A DNA stretch of 64,000 nucleotides from an uncultured Alistipes sp. GTDB lineage: Bacteria > Bacteroidota > Bacteroidia > Bacteroidales > Rikenellaceae. The position numbers were made by a program, and so were the translations under genes. Under the pieces are notes generated by a model, which was given only the letters and a program-made list of their open reading frames with translations, was not told where the DNA came from and did no database searches. Below are positions 54,355-62,969 of this stretch, in pieces; within the stretch, counting starts at the first letter, position 1; every line of letters begins with the position of its first letter. The DNA lies in contig UQDC01000002.1 of assembly GCA_900539755.1 (NCBI GenBank), positions 248,001 through 312,000 of the forward strand. The letters run 5' to 3'.

Positions 54355-56568
54355 ATGTTCAGCTCGACTCCGAACGGGAAAGATAACGTTGCGTATAGCC
54401 TGAAATTTTACGCCGATATTCAACAAGGGATTGAAAAAACGGAACAGTCTCGCATTCATGTCGTTCTGGAGAACTATTTTTACAAAATATCGTTAGGTAG
54501 TTTTATCCATTTCGGGGATGTCAATGACAGTTACATAGTCGTTAAAATTAACGGGAACGTCAAAGCGGCAACGGCAACCGAATCGGGTGAATATTTCGAA
54601 TTCGAAGCTGTACCTTATCACGCTTCGGAGAAGAATTATCCCCCATCAGCACATGTCGCACCGATCTGTCTGTCCAATCCGCAACGGGCGCTCATTACTC
54701 ATAATTCCGACCCGCTTAAATTAGGGCGTGTACGGGTGCGTTATCCGTGGCAAGGAGATTCTGACGATCCCTCTCCCTGGATTCGTATAGCCCAACCGAT
54801 GGCCTCTAAAGATAGCGGATTCCGGTTCCTTCCCGAAAAAGGAGATGAGGCTATTATCAATTATGAAAACGGAAATATCGAGAAACCCTATGTGGAAGGT
54901 ATGCTCTATTCCATGCAAAGACCGCCCGCATTTGGTCTTAAGGGAAGTAGTACCCGTGTCTTTTCGTCTGTAAATGGGCACTCCATCATCTTTTCAGATC
55001 CGGGAGGCAGCACCAATCTGTTCAAACCCTTTTCGTCACTATGGGGCACATTGGGGACCTATATCCCGCAGATGAAACAAGATATTGAGAAAGATAGTTT
55101 CCGAAAGGCGATGGGGGGAATCCAATTTACGGATAAGTATGGGCTTTATTCGATCTCCATGTCTTCCGAGAAGCGCACGATCTCCATTAATTCACCATTG
55201 GGCAAGGTGAATATCAATGCCTTTACCGGTATTACGATCAGTGCTCCTAACGGAAATGTGAAAATCGTCGGTAAGAATGTCGATATTGTGGCGGGCAATA
55301 ACCTGACACTCACTTCGGGAAAGAACCGAGATTTTCTCCCGAAATCGCCAGGCGATTTGGGAATGAAGGTGGTTGAAAATGTAATCGGCAAGTTTACTCT
55401 GATCGATTTTGCGACGGTCCGTACGGTCATGGAGACCTTCTTGCGTCCTATTGCAGGCACGTTGCGGCTCTCGTCGAAGCGCTATTTGTGTATTGAGGCC
55501 GGTAAGGGATCTACCCAAATTATTGGACGAAAAACGGTGCAAAACTTCGAATTGAAAAAGAGTTTTAATCCGTTCAATATCAAAGATTCCATTATGGGGA
55601 ATTTTACGATCAATGCTCATAGTCGGGCTAATACGATTTTTACCTCGAATATCCCGGCAACTTTGTCAGCATTGCATCAGGCTATCACAGATCTTTTTAA
55701 TGACTATCAAAACAAATGTATTAATATATTGACAGCATGTGCTGTTTATGATAATGCATGCAGTAGTCTGCAAACTTTGACAGTCGATCTTGCAGACTAT
55801 TTGACTGACACATCGATCCCTGAGGCAAAGGCCGTATTTAGAAAGGTGCAAAATCAAGAGGCTCTTCAGCCTGTTGAGATGAAAGACGATTTGCCGGATG
55901 ATGCTTTGCCTCAAACGGTTACTACGATAAGAGATACGGTTCAAGTGATTAATGCAGCTGCCACACGATTGGAAACATTGCGTTATGATGAGAACGATAT
56001 GTTGAACAATCGTCTCCAAAATACCATTGTGGAATCAGATGCTACTTTGACTGATCTGGTGCATAATCTGTGTGCTCCGGTAGTGCCTGAAAAAGCCGTC
56101 GATAAGAATGTCACGGCTGATGCGGTGGCGAGAATGCTAGCAGATAAGTCGATATTCCGTCGCATCATGTGGCAGGCATTGAATTATCTGGTTGAGCATC
56201 AAAAGACAGAAGAGGGCGCAAATTATTCTGAAGGGATTAAGAAAAGCGGTATAGGAAGTGTCTCCTCATATAGTGATGACCAGGCATGGGTCAAGAGTGT
56301 TAACGGCATATCCAAAGAGAGCGCTGCAGGTAGTATCGCAAAGAAACTGGTGAAGGAATTTGTCGGAGTCGACAAGTTGGATGGTATCATGGATCAATAT
56401 CTCTGGGATACGACAGATCATGGTAAGGTTTTGCTCTCAGATGTAAAAGGAAAGACTTTGCATATCGATCAGGGGGCATGGGCTACTTACATGGAGTCTC
56501 GTCAAGGGGTCGATGATATAGATCATGTGATTGCCCAAATCAAAACTACTCTCCATCTGTTGGATTAA
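54355..56568 (+). CDS. vgrG: VgrG/TssI, C-terminal part
   Basis: The same frame as 52993-54165; coding character begins at 54166, but the first ATG is 54355. Numbered from the N-terminal start, the rest of the gp27-like part comes first, then the gp5-type OB fold (about 576-640, LGRVRVRYPWQGDSDDPSPW and GFRFLPEKGDEAIINYENG), then the beta-helix spike (about 710-775, with GLYSISMSSEKRTISIN and NGNVKIVGKNVDIVAGN). A C-terminal extension of about 410 residues, largely helical, resembles no toxin I recognise. A free-standing product starting at 54355 would have an incomplete base and could probably not assemble alone. Confidence 0.85.
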   Translation: MFSSTPNGKDNVAYSLKFYADIQQGIEKTEQSRIHVVLENYFYKISLGSFIHFGDVNDSYIVVKINGNVKAATATESGEYFEFEAVPYHASEKNYPPSAHVAPICLSNPQRALITHNSDPLKLGRVRVRYPWQGDSDDPSPWIRIAQPMASKDSGFRFLPEKGDEAIINYENGNIEKPYVEGMLYSMQRPPAFGLKGSSTRVFSSVNGHSIIFSDPGGSTNLFKPFSSLWGTLGTYIPQMKQDIEKDSFRKAMGGIQFTDKYGLYSISMSSEKRTISINSPLGKVNINAFTGITISAPNGNVKIVGKNVDIVAGNNLTLTSGKNRDFLPKSPGDLGMKVVENVIGKFTLIDFATVRTVMETFLRPIAGTLRLSSKRYLCIEAGKGSTQIIGRKTVQNFELKKSFNPFNIKDSIMGNFTINAHSRANTIFTSNIPATLSALHQAITDLFNDYQNKCINILTACAVYDNACSSLQTLTVDLADYLTDTSIPEAKAVFRKVQNQEALQPVEMKDDLPDDALPQTVTTIRDTVQVINAAATRLETLRYDENDMLNNRLQNTIVESDATLTDLVHNLCAPVVPEKAVDKNVTADAVARMLADKSIFRRIMWQALNYLVEHQKTEEGANYSEGIKKSGIGSVSSYSDDQAWVKSVNGISKESAAGSIAKKLVKEFVGVDKLDGIMDQYLWDTTDHGKVLLSDVKGKTLHIDQGAWATYMESRQGVDDIDHVIAQIKTTLHLLD

Positions 56569-56601
56569 TGGATAGAATAAATTGAAAGGAAACGACTGTC
56601 A

Positions 56602-58386
56602 ATGAAAATTTTAGCAGCACAATTTGCCAATTGGCAAGCCGCATTGGATGATTTCCAGAAAAGTGTTGAAAAAGATCTGGAAGAGATCCGCCGTTGTAAG
56701 CGCGAAGTAAGACAGATGAAATTCGACCTGATCGACCAACTGGGGAAGGGACGCTATATCCGCGATGAACATCGGGTAATCATCTCGGCGCCGGAGATTA
56801 TTATTGGCAATGTGGATCGCAGCGGCGTGTTGTGCGGGAACTATTCCAAAGTGATTATCCGGGGCAATGAGATTGGATTGGATGGCGTAGGACTCGATGC
56901 AACCAGTACGGGCAGTATTGTCAGTCGTGCTTCCAGTATTCAGCAGATCGCAGTTGATCCCGGTATTGACGGCGAGGAACGGGTTGTGAAAGGGACCTCT
57001 GAAATTATTTCTCAGGCCCGCAATGTGGTGATTCGGGGGGAGAAATCGATGGATTACTTTACCAGTCAAAACCTTGCCGGACTTGATGGCGGTATTGTTC
57101 TTTCGACCGATGGCCAAATTCGTGTGGATGCAACTTTGTCCAATGAGGCTCTGCAGGAGACCTTGAATAAAGAGGAGAAGAATCTGACCAGTCAGGTCGG
57201 TGAACTGAAAAAGCAGGTCAGTCAAGCCAAATCCGATGCCTCGTCCTTTATCTCGAAGATGAACGATTTGGTGGCTAAAGATGTTATGAATCTTGATGAA
57301 ACCACCACGCGGACCAACTTTGTGGATATCGAAGAACTGCACGATGAGTTCCAGCAGGTTGCTTCGGCGTTGTATAATGCAATGTCCGGTTATTTCAATT
57401 CGCTGTCCCGGCTGGCGGAATTCAACCGTCAATTAAACAGCCTCAAAAAACAAAAGGAGGCGGCTTCCAAACGGAAATCGACTTTCAAAGATAAGACGAC
57501 CGGTACCTCTGTATCCATTCGTTCGGAGAATATCAATTTGATCTCTATGGATGGAGACGGGCGTATGCGTACCAATAAAGGGGCTGGAATCGCCGTGGCG
57601 GGAAAACAGGTCAGCATCTCGTCCTATGGCGATGACAGTGCGTTGATCAAGGATAGCGAAATATCCATTGCTTCGCAGCAAGTAGAGATCAATACGGCCA
57701 ACCCCAAAGTGTCCGGTAAGAATAAAGAGTTCCCGGCAGATGGTCAGGTACGGGTGGTGTCGAAGGATATTCAGTTCGAGGCGGTCGATTACGAATCAAA
57801 AGATGGCAAAATCCAGGAGAAGAGCCTGACCAAAGAGGGAGCCTTTACGGTGCGTGCCGAAAAGATAGGTTTCAGTGCTACCGATACCGAAGGTAAAGCT
57901 ATCGGTTCTGTTGCAGCCAATGCGAAAAAGGTCGAGGTTAAGGCGATGGATGTCGATAAGGAGAAACGTACCGATAAATCATTGGCAGCAGGGAGTGCTT
58001 TGTTGCTGTTGGCAGAACAGGTTTATGCCGGTTCGAAAGATAAGAAGACCAAGAGCAAATCATTCCAGGTGGCATCAGACAAGGTGGGTGTCTTTGGCGA
58101 TACAACCGTTGAGTTACAGCAGGATGGCAAAGCAGTCGTACAGCTGAGTGGTGGTGATGCCTCGATGTCGGGTAGTAAAACAACCTTGTATGGAGAGATG
58201 ACCTCTCAGGGTAAGACGACCTTCAAGTCCGATGTGACAGCCGGTACAGTCGATGTGAAGAATTTGAAAGTGGATTCTTCGTTTAAAACACCTTATACGA
58301 CTGAGGGTATTTCAGTTCCCGGTGCTCCATCTACCGCCAAATTGAGTGCGAAACTGAGTGAAGAAGAGATGAAATCTGAAAAATAA
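56602..58386 (+). CDS. VgrG-associated protein with coiled coil and beta-solenoid, unknown function
   Basis: A 594-residue protein not assigned to a family. Residues 1-45 form a charged helix; about 50-190 show alternating short beta-strands as in the beta-helix of VgrG or of phage tail spikes (APEIIIGNVDRSGVLCGNYS, KVIIRGNEIGLDGVGLD); about 190-300 form a coiled coil; about 300-540 return to solenoid-type strands (SVSIRSENINLISMDGDG). It sits between vgrG and the PAAR-like gene with small gaps (33 and 12 bases), so it is expected to be part of the spike complex or a cargo adaptor. There is no signal peptide and no toxin motif. Confidence 0.65.
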   Translation: MKILAAQFANWQAALDDFQKSVEKDLEEIRRCKREVRQMKFDLIDQLGKGRYIRDEHRVIISAPEIIIGNVDRSGVLCGNYSKVIIRGNEIGLDGVGLDATSTGSIVSRASSIQQIAVDPGIDGEERVVKGTSEIISQARNVVIRGEKSMDYFTSQNLAGLDGGIVLSTDGQIRVDATLSNEALQETLNKEEKNLTSQVGELKKQVSQAKSDASSFISKMNDLVAKDVMNLDETTTRTNFVDIEELHDEFQQVASALYNAMSGYFNSLSRLAEFNRQLNSLKKQKEAASKRKSTFKDKTTGTSVSIRSENINLISMDGDGRMRTNKGAGIAVAGKQVSISSYGDDSALIKDSEISIASQQVEINTANPKVSGKNKEFPADGQVRVVSKDIQFEAVDYESKDGKIQEKSLTKEGAFTVRAEKIGFSATDTEGKAIGSVAANAKKVEVKAMDVDKEKRTDKSLAAGSALLLLAEQVYAGSKDKKTKSKSFQVASDKVGVFGDTTVELQQDGKAVVQLSGGDASMSGSKTTLYGEMTSQGKTTFKSDVTAGTVDVKNLKVDSSFKTPYTTEGISVPGAPSTAKLSAKLSEEEMKSEK

Positions 58387-58398
58387 TAACGGGATATT

Positions 58399-58788
58399 AT
58401 GGCTAAGTATGTTTGCATGGGGGCTATGTTGAAATGTACATTCGGGCAGATCCCCTCGACTTTGATGGTGACCAATCCGTTGCGGCCGATGATTCAGAAT
58501 AAGCCGAAAGCGACCATTATGGATTTTGCCCCGATGGTCAATGTGATGCCTTTCGGCATGTGTACCACGTTGAGTAATCCGATGGTTGCTTCAGCAACGG
58601 CGGCAGCCATGGGAACTTTGACACCGATGCCCTGTATCCCGGTTCCGGTAGGGCCGTGGGCTCCTGGAGGAAAACAGTTGATTACCAATATGCCGGCACT
58701 TCTTGATAACTGTAAGTTGATGTGTGCTTACGGGGGAAGTATCTCCATCAATATGCCGGGACATACCTGCAATTCAGAAGGGAAATAA
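58399..58788 (+). CDS. PAAR-like protein (DUF4280)
   Basis: A 129-residue protein of the DUF4280/PAAR-like family: YVCMGAMLKCTFG at the start, several Pro-Met-Gly-rich turns (GTLTPMPCIPVPVGPWAPGGK) and a conserved ending, CKLMCAYGGSISINMPGH. PAAR proteins sharpen the tip of VgrG. It lacks an effector extension, so any toxin would be delivered by another route. Confidence 0.88.
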   Translation: MAKYVCMGAMLKCTFGQIPSTLMVTNPLRPMIQNKPKATIMDFAPMVNVMPFGMCTTLSNPMVASATAAAMGTLTPMPCIPVPVGPWAPGGKQLITNMPALLDNCKLMCAYGGSISINMPGHTCNSEGK

Positions 58789-58789
58789 A

Positions 58790-58961
58790 CAGAGCGATCG
58801 GTTGCGTAATGTTTATGGTCTGGAGGCTCAGGAGAAGGAATGGTATGCTTTCTGTGCCCAAACGCCCCCCTTTGTGGATATTTGGGTGCTTACAGGAATT
58901 GCACTTTACCCAAGAACGTTTTGCGCTTCAATCGAACATTCGCATTATGCAAGATGTGTAA
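58790..58961 (+). pseudogene. Possible frameshifted small gene after the PAAR-like gene
   Basis: Directly after the PAAR stop, one frame reads SDRLRNVYGLEAQEKEWYAF. Past a C6 tract (58865-58870) a neighbouring frame continues ELHFTQERFALQSNIRIMQDV and ends in TAA. Removing one C would join the two. There is no clear start codon (GTG 58724 inside PAAR, or TTG 58802). The pieces look protein-like, but I do not recognise them. Confidence 0.25.
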
Positions 58962-58996
58962 ATGGGTTGATGTTTCGTATAGATCGGCGAAGTTAT

Positions 58997-59039
58997 TACA
59001 CAAAACAAGCGGGACAAACAGTCCCGCTTGTTTTGTGTA
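58997..59039. terminator. Bidirectional terminator-like hairpin
   Basis: A perfect 19-base-pair stem (TACACAAAACAAGCGGGAC and its complement) with loop AAACA. It lies between the convergent T6SS genes and the minus-strand genes at 59321-61469. The rest of the 530-base gap holds no gene apart from the possible remnant above. Confidence 0.75.
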
Positions 59040-59320
59040 GTTTATGCATGTCTTTAAAATGTGTGGATTACTTTATCGTTTTTTCATTGCTGTTAATAAT
59101 TTTCAGAGTTTTGTGACTTCTTAATCGTTATATGGAGGGTGATCCTATTACCTCTTGTATCGGGAAACGTGAGGATATCTTGCTGTGTATCTCAAAATTC
59201 TGAAAATGAAATCTGTAAGCTAATTTTTTAATGCGATGCGAGGGGAAAATTTGGTGAGCAGCGCATAAAAAAGTATTCCGGTGCAAATTTTGTTATTGCC
59301 GAAGTGAATTCTTGCTACCG

Positions 59321-60070
59321 TTACTCCTCTTCAGTAGCCCAGGCGTCCATGCTCATCTGTTTGCCTGCATCTTGACCCCGTGCAGCCTGTTTCTCTTGCT
59401 CCGCACTCTCTTTTTCGCTTTCTGCTTGCAAATATTTCTGATAAGCCTCCTCAAGTTGTGTCTCCTTTTCGTCACGATAGTTCTTACAGATGTCTACATG
59501 ATTGTCGTGCAGTTTTTTGAGCTCATCTTTCGCTTCATCCAGCTCCTCGGGCTTCGCGTTAATCAACAGTTTGCCGATTTTGGCCGTGTATGCCGCATTG
59601 ACCGTGTCGAGTTGTGACATGGTTTCTTCATAGACCGTTTTGACATAATCCATGCCTGCATCCCGACGATCCTTGTTTACAGCCGGCATGGTGCATAGCA
59701 CATATTTTTCTTCTTCATCCGAATCCTGCCCTTCGGAATGAGAAGAGGCTCCATCCGAATCCTCGTTTTCCTCATTGAGCGGTTTTTGCTCGATCTTGTA
59801 ATCCGGGTGAACTTTCCCTACTGCTTTGCAAATCGGGAAAAGATAGCTTTGATCTTTGGGAATCAAGGCAAATTGCGTCTCTTCAGGAACGGCAACATCA
59901 GCAACATCCTCCAGATTCAAGGGGGTGTTGTCGATCTCCACCTCAACCGCAAGCAGTGCTGCCGGTTCAGCCACGACACTGAAATGGATGAATTGATAAT
60001 TCATATATACGGCATAACCACTCATTTTCTGTTGAGCCTCCCGCAATAAGTTATACACAGCGCTTCTCAT
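59321..60070 (-). CDS. Conserved-looking protein with acidic linker and coiled coil, unknown function
   Basis: A 249-residue protein I do not recognise. Residues 1-95 look globular (GYAVYMNYQFIHFSVVAEPAALLAVEVEID and a final LFPICKAVGKVHPDYKIEQ), 98-125 form a very acidic Ser/Asp/Glu-rich linker, and 160-235 form a long charged coiled coil. No signal peptide. It lies within the T6SS locus on the opposite strand, 37 bases downstream of the PEGA-domain gene and probably in the same transcript. A role in the secretion system is only suggested by location. Confidence 0.6.
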   Translation of the reverse strand: MRSAVYNLLREAQQKMSGYAVYMNYQFIHFSVVAEPAALLAVEVEIDNTPLNLEDVADVAVPEETQFALIPKDQSYLFPICKAVGKVHPDYKIEQKPLNEENEDSDGASSHSEGQDSDEEEKYVLCTMPAVNKDRRDAGMDYVKTVYEETMSQLDTVNAAYTAKIGKLLINAKPEELDEAKDELKKLHDNHVDICKNYRDEKETQLEEAYQKYLQAESEKESAEQEKQAARGQDAGKQMSMDAWATEEE

Positions 60071-60107
60071 AATGTAATGTCCAAGTTTAAGTGTTGCTGA
60101 ACTGCTT

Positions 60108-61469
60108 TTATTTCAATTTTAAATTTACATTCACAATGTCATTGCCTTTCAGTTGGACTACAGTCTCAGCGGTTTTGCGGCCTTTGACCAAACGGACACG
60201 GTAGGATCGATCGACCGGTAAGTCCTTTAGTACGCGAGGGGTGGTCCCAACGGCGACTCCGTTCAGAAAAATCGTGGCATTCAATTCGTTACACGAAATA
60301 TTCAGTAGCCCATAATCCGCCATAGGGGAGGTTAGATCCCATTCGGCGGCAGTCCCTTCTTCTACCCAAAAGTATCGGGTTCGAGATTCCAAACCATCCT
60401 TTTTCGAACTGACGGCATAAAAACCGGGAGACAACAAACCCCGCCATTCCCCTTGTCCAACCCTTTCACGATTGAGCCAAATCTCGGTCTCGGCATCGAT
60501 TGCCGTGATGTGGATATTGGATAATTCCTGGTTAGAGTCAGATTGTGTGGGGGGTATATGGTCATCTGTACCGTTTGTATTGAGGGGCGCATCTGGGGTA
60601 GCCAATGTGGTGCCTGACAATATGAGCCCGATTCCGGGTTGTGTCTCAGCTTGTCGGAGCGGCTGCATCGTTACGGTGTGCAGGTCGATCACTTTTCGTT
60701 CAGCGTTGGTTATCTCTATAAACTGATCGTAATAGATCCAATCCATTCGGCTGATTGTTAAACGATAGCGGCCTGGCGTCAGCCGTCCCGTTGCTACCTT
60801 TTGAGTGCCGATTAATTTGCCGTCTAACCAAATTTGTGCATCCGAAAAAGGCGTTTCTACAGTCAGATAGGCATAATATGGCACTAAAGTGACATTTTTT
60901 TCAAATCGTGCGGAGTCACTTAGCTCGATCGTGTCAGACCATGTTTGGTAGAATGGGGACTCGATGCGGCAACTGTGTGTGCCGATGGGTAGATAGAGAG
61001 ATAAACTTCCCTCCTGAATCGGGTGTATCAGACTATCAACATAGACGATTGCATGGGCAGGATTGACGGTAAATACAGCCCACTGTTTCTCTTGTTGGTA
61101 CTCTTTGGTCAGGCTTTCCGTGTGAAGATAGGCATGGTAGTGTTTTTTCTTTCTCAGCTCTTTCCCCGGAATTTTCCAAGTGAGTTGCCCGTATTCTGGA
61201 TGTTTAACGGTCAGATGTTCTGTTCGGTCGGGTAGTGTTAATGTGATGCATCCTTCACCCTCGGTAAATGGAATGGCAGCATCACCGATAAAAAACTGAA
61301 ATCCCTTTTCATTCGTATAAAAATCAAACAGGGCGTGTTGTTTATCGGTTGCAAAAGGCGCTTTCCCCAACAAAGGCTTTTTGTCTCGGGCAAATTCCTC
61401 TATGCGCATCTGTTGTGCCATCGAGGGAAGGAAAAGCACGCATAATAGAATGGTCCACAAATATTTCAT
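60108..61469 (-). CDS. Exported PEGA-domain protein
   Basis: A 453-residue protein with signal peptide when started at ATG 61469 (MKYLWTILLCVLFLPSMAQQ); the frame runs 22 codons further upstream but those do not look coding. It contains at least three PEGA-type beta-sandwich repeats (about 160-230, 235-290 and 395-453) with patterns such as AQIWLDGKLIGTQ ... LTPGRYRLTIS and ATIFLNGVAVGTTPRVLKDLP. PEGA domains are found in envelope proteins. It stands in the T6SS locus on the opposite strand. Confidence 0.8.
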   Translation of the reverse strand: MKYLWTILLCVLFLPSMAQQMRIEEFARDKKPLLGKAPFATDKQHALFDFYTNEKGFQFFIGDAAIPFTEGEGCITLTLPDRTEHLTVKHPEYGQLTWKIPGKELRKKKHYHAYLHTESLTKEYQQEKQWAVFTVNPAHAIVYVDSLIHPIQEGSLSLYLPIGTHSCRIESPFYQTWSDTIELSDSARFEKNVTLVPYYAYLTVETPFSDAQIWLDGKLIGTQKVATGRLTPGRYRLTISRMDWIYYDQFIEITNAERKVIDLHTVTMQPLRQAETQPGIGLILSGTTLATPDAPLNTNGTDDHIPPTQSDSNQELSNIHITAIDAETEIWLNRERVGQGEWRGLLSPGFYAVSSKKDGLESRTRYFWVEEGTAAEWDLTSPMADYGLLNISCNELNATIFLNGVAVGTTPRVLKDLPVDRSYRVRLVKGRKTAETVVQLKGNDIVNVNLKLK

Positions 61470-61736
61470 TCGTGCAGGCAGGGTGAAAATCATCGTATTA
61501 CAAACATACGAAAATTCATTGGAAAATGGGGACAATCCTTTGTATTGAGAGGTAATTTCATATCGAGTTGCTGAACGTACGGGGTTTTGAGGTGGAAAAT
61601 GCGTGTTTGGAGTGTGTCTAAATTCGCAAAGTGTTGTCTGTGTGATTTTTTGTTCTTGATCATGGAGGAGTGTAGTAGGTATTTTTCGGAATAATTATTA
61701 CTTTTAAACGGCGAAATAGGAGATGACGATTTTTGT

Positions 61737-62969
61737 ATGGAAAACGAGAGCACAATTCCGGTTATAGCTCCAGCATGGGGCGAGGAGGTGCTGTCGCAAC
61801 TCTCCTGGTTCAAACTCGACCGATTGAAACAGGCAAATGTTTTAGTGGTCGGGTGTGGAGCGTTAGGTAATGAGGTTCTTAAAAATTTGGTGCTGTTCGG
61901 TGTCGGACATTTGGTAATCGTTGATTTCGATGTTGTTGAATCTACCAATTTGACCCGGTCTGTCCTGTTTCGGAGAGAAGATGCCGAGACGGGGCGCCCG
62001 AAAGTTTTGGTGGCGGCCGATCGGTTGCGGGAGATCAATCCTTCGGTCCATATTCTGCCGTTGCAGGGTGATATTTGTCACGATATCGGGTTGGGATTGT
62101 TGCGCCAAATGGATGTGGTCGTTGGGTGCGTCGATAACCGTTGGGCTCGCTATTGCTTGAACCGCCTTTGTATGCGTGCCGGTGTCCCTTGGGTCGATGG
62201 CGGTATCGATGGACTCGAAGGAACGGCACGGGTGTTTATGCCGGGTAAAAATTGCTATGCCTGCAATTTGGGTCCTGAAGCGCTGAAGGATCTCTCGTAT
62301 CGGATCTCCTGCTCTACGGCAATCAGACGAAACGAGCAAGCTGGCAGGGTGCCGACAACACCTGTAATTGCCTCGATTATTGGGGCAGTTGAGGCGCAAG
62401 AGGCTGTTAAACTATTGCATTCGGAAGAGCTTGCCCGTGGTGAGTTGACCTCGTTATGTGGCAAAATGTTTTATTACGAGGGGCAACATTTGGCAGCGAG
62501 AGTGGTGGATTTTACAGCATACGATGAGGATTGTCCGGTTCATGAACAGTGGTTCCCTGTGAAAAGTGTGGAGATAACCACGGATTGGCGCGTTGACCGT
62601 GCTTTGGATTATCTGACTAAACGATTGGATTGTAAAGAGGTCGAAATTCAGCTGCGGGATCATGGATTTGTGGATTATCTCGTTGTTCGCCGGGATGAAC
62701 GTCAGATACAGGTGATGCAACCGGACTATCAGATCGAGCAGTTTGTGGAGCAGGAACCAGCTTTGCAATATTTGCCGTTCCATGCCATGTATCAACATGA
62801 CATCAAGCAACTCAACACGCAGTTTCCCTATCCGGAATTGACACTGAAACAGGTGGGTGTTGCAGCTTGGGATATGCTGCAGGTGACGACAGAACAGGGA
62901 ACTCATTATGTGGAAATGGCCGATGAGTGCGGCTATGGGCAATTTTTATTTCAAAGCCGAAAGGCATGA
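61737..62969 (+). CDS. ThiF/E1-like ubiquitin-activating-type enzyme in the T6SS operon
   Basis: A 410-residue protein with the Rossmann-type adenylation domain of E1/ThiF/MoeB enzymes. It shows the ATP-binding glycines GCGALG (39-44), D63/D65 (IVDFDVVE), N71 and R74 with R79/R80 (NLTRSVLFRR), K89 and D133. C173/C176 are half of a possible zinc site; C192 in YRISCST is a candidate active-site cysteine before the TTPVIASIIGAVEAQEAVKLL motif. The 120 C-terminal residues form a separate domain (ELTLKQVGVAAWDMLQV). Such enzymes adenylate the C-terminus of a ubiquitin-like or ThiS-like protein. No such protein or a JAB/E2 partner is visible in the window. Its stop overlaps the next start (ATGA). 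Confidence 0.88.
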   Translation: MENESTIPVIAPAWGEEVLSQLSWFKLDRLKQANVLVVGCGALGNEVLKNLVLFGVGHLVIVDFDVVESTNLTRSVLFRREDAETGRPKVLVAADRLREINPSVHILPLQGDICHDIGLGLLRQMDVVVGCVDNRWARYCLNRLCMRAGVPWVDGGIDGLEGTARVFMPGKNCYACNLGPEALKDLSYRISCSTAIRRNEQAGRVPTTPVIASIIGAVEAQEAVKLLHSEELARGELTSLCGKMFYYEGQHLAARVVDFTAYDEDCPVHEQWFPVKSVEITTDWRVDRALDYLTKRLDCKEVEIQLRDHGFVDYLVVRRDERQIQVMQPDYQIEQFVEQEPALQYLPFHAMYQHDIKQLNTQFPYPELTLKQVGVAAWDMLQVTTEQGTHYVEMADECGYGQFLFQSRKA

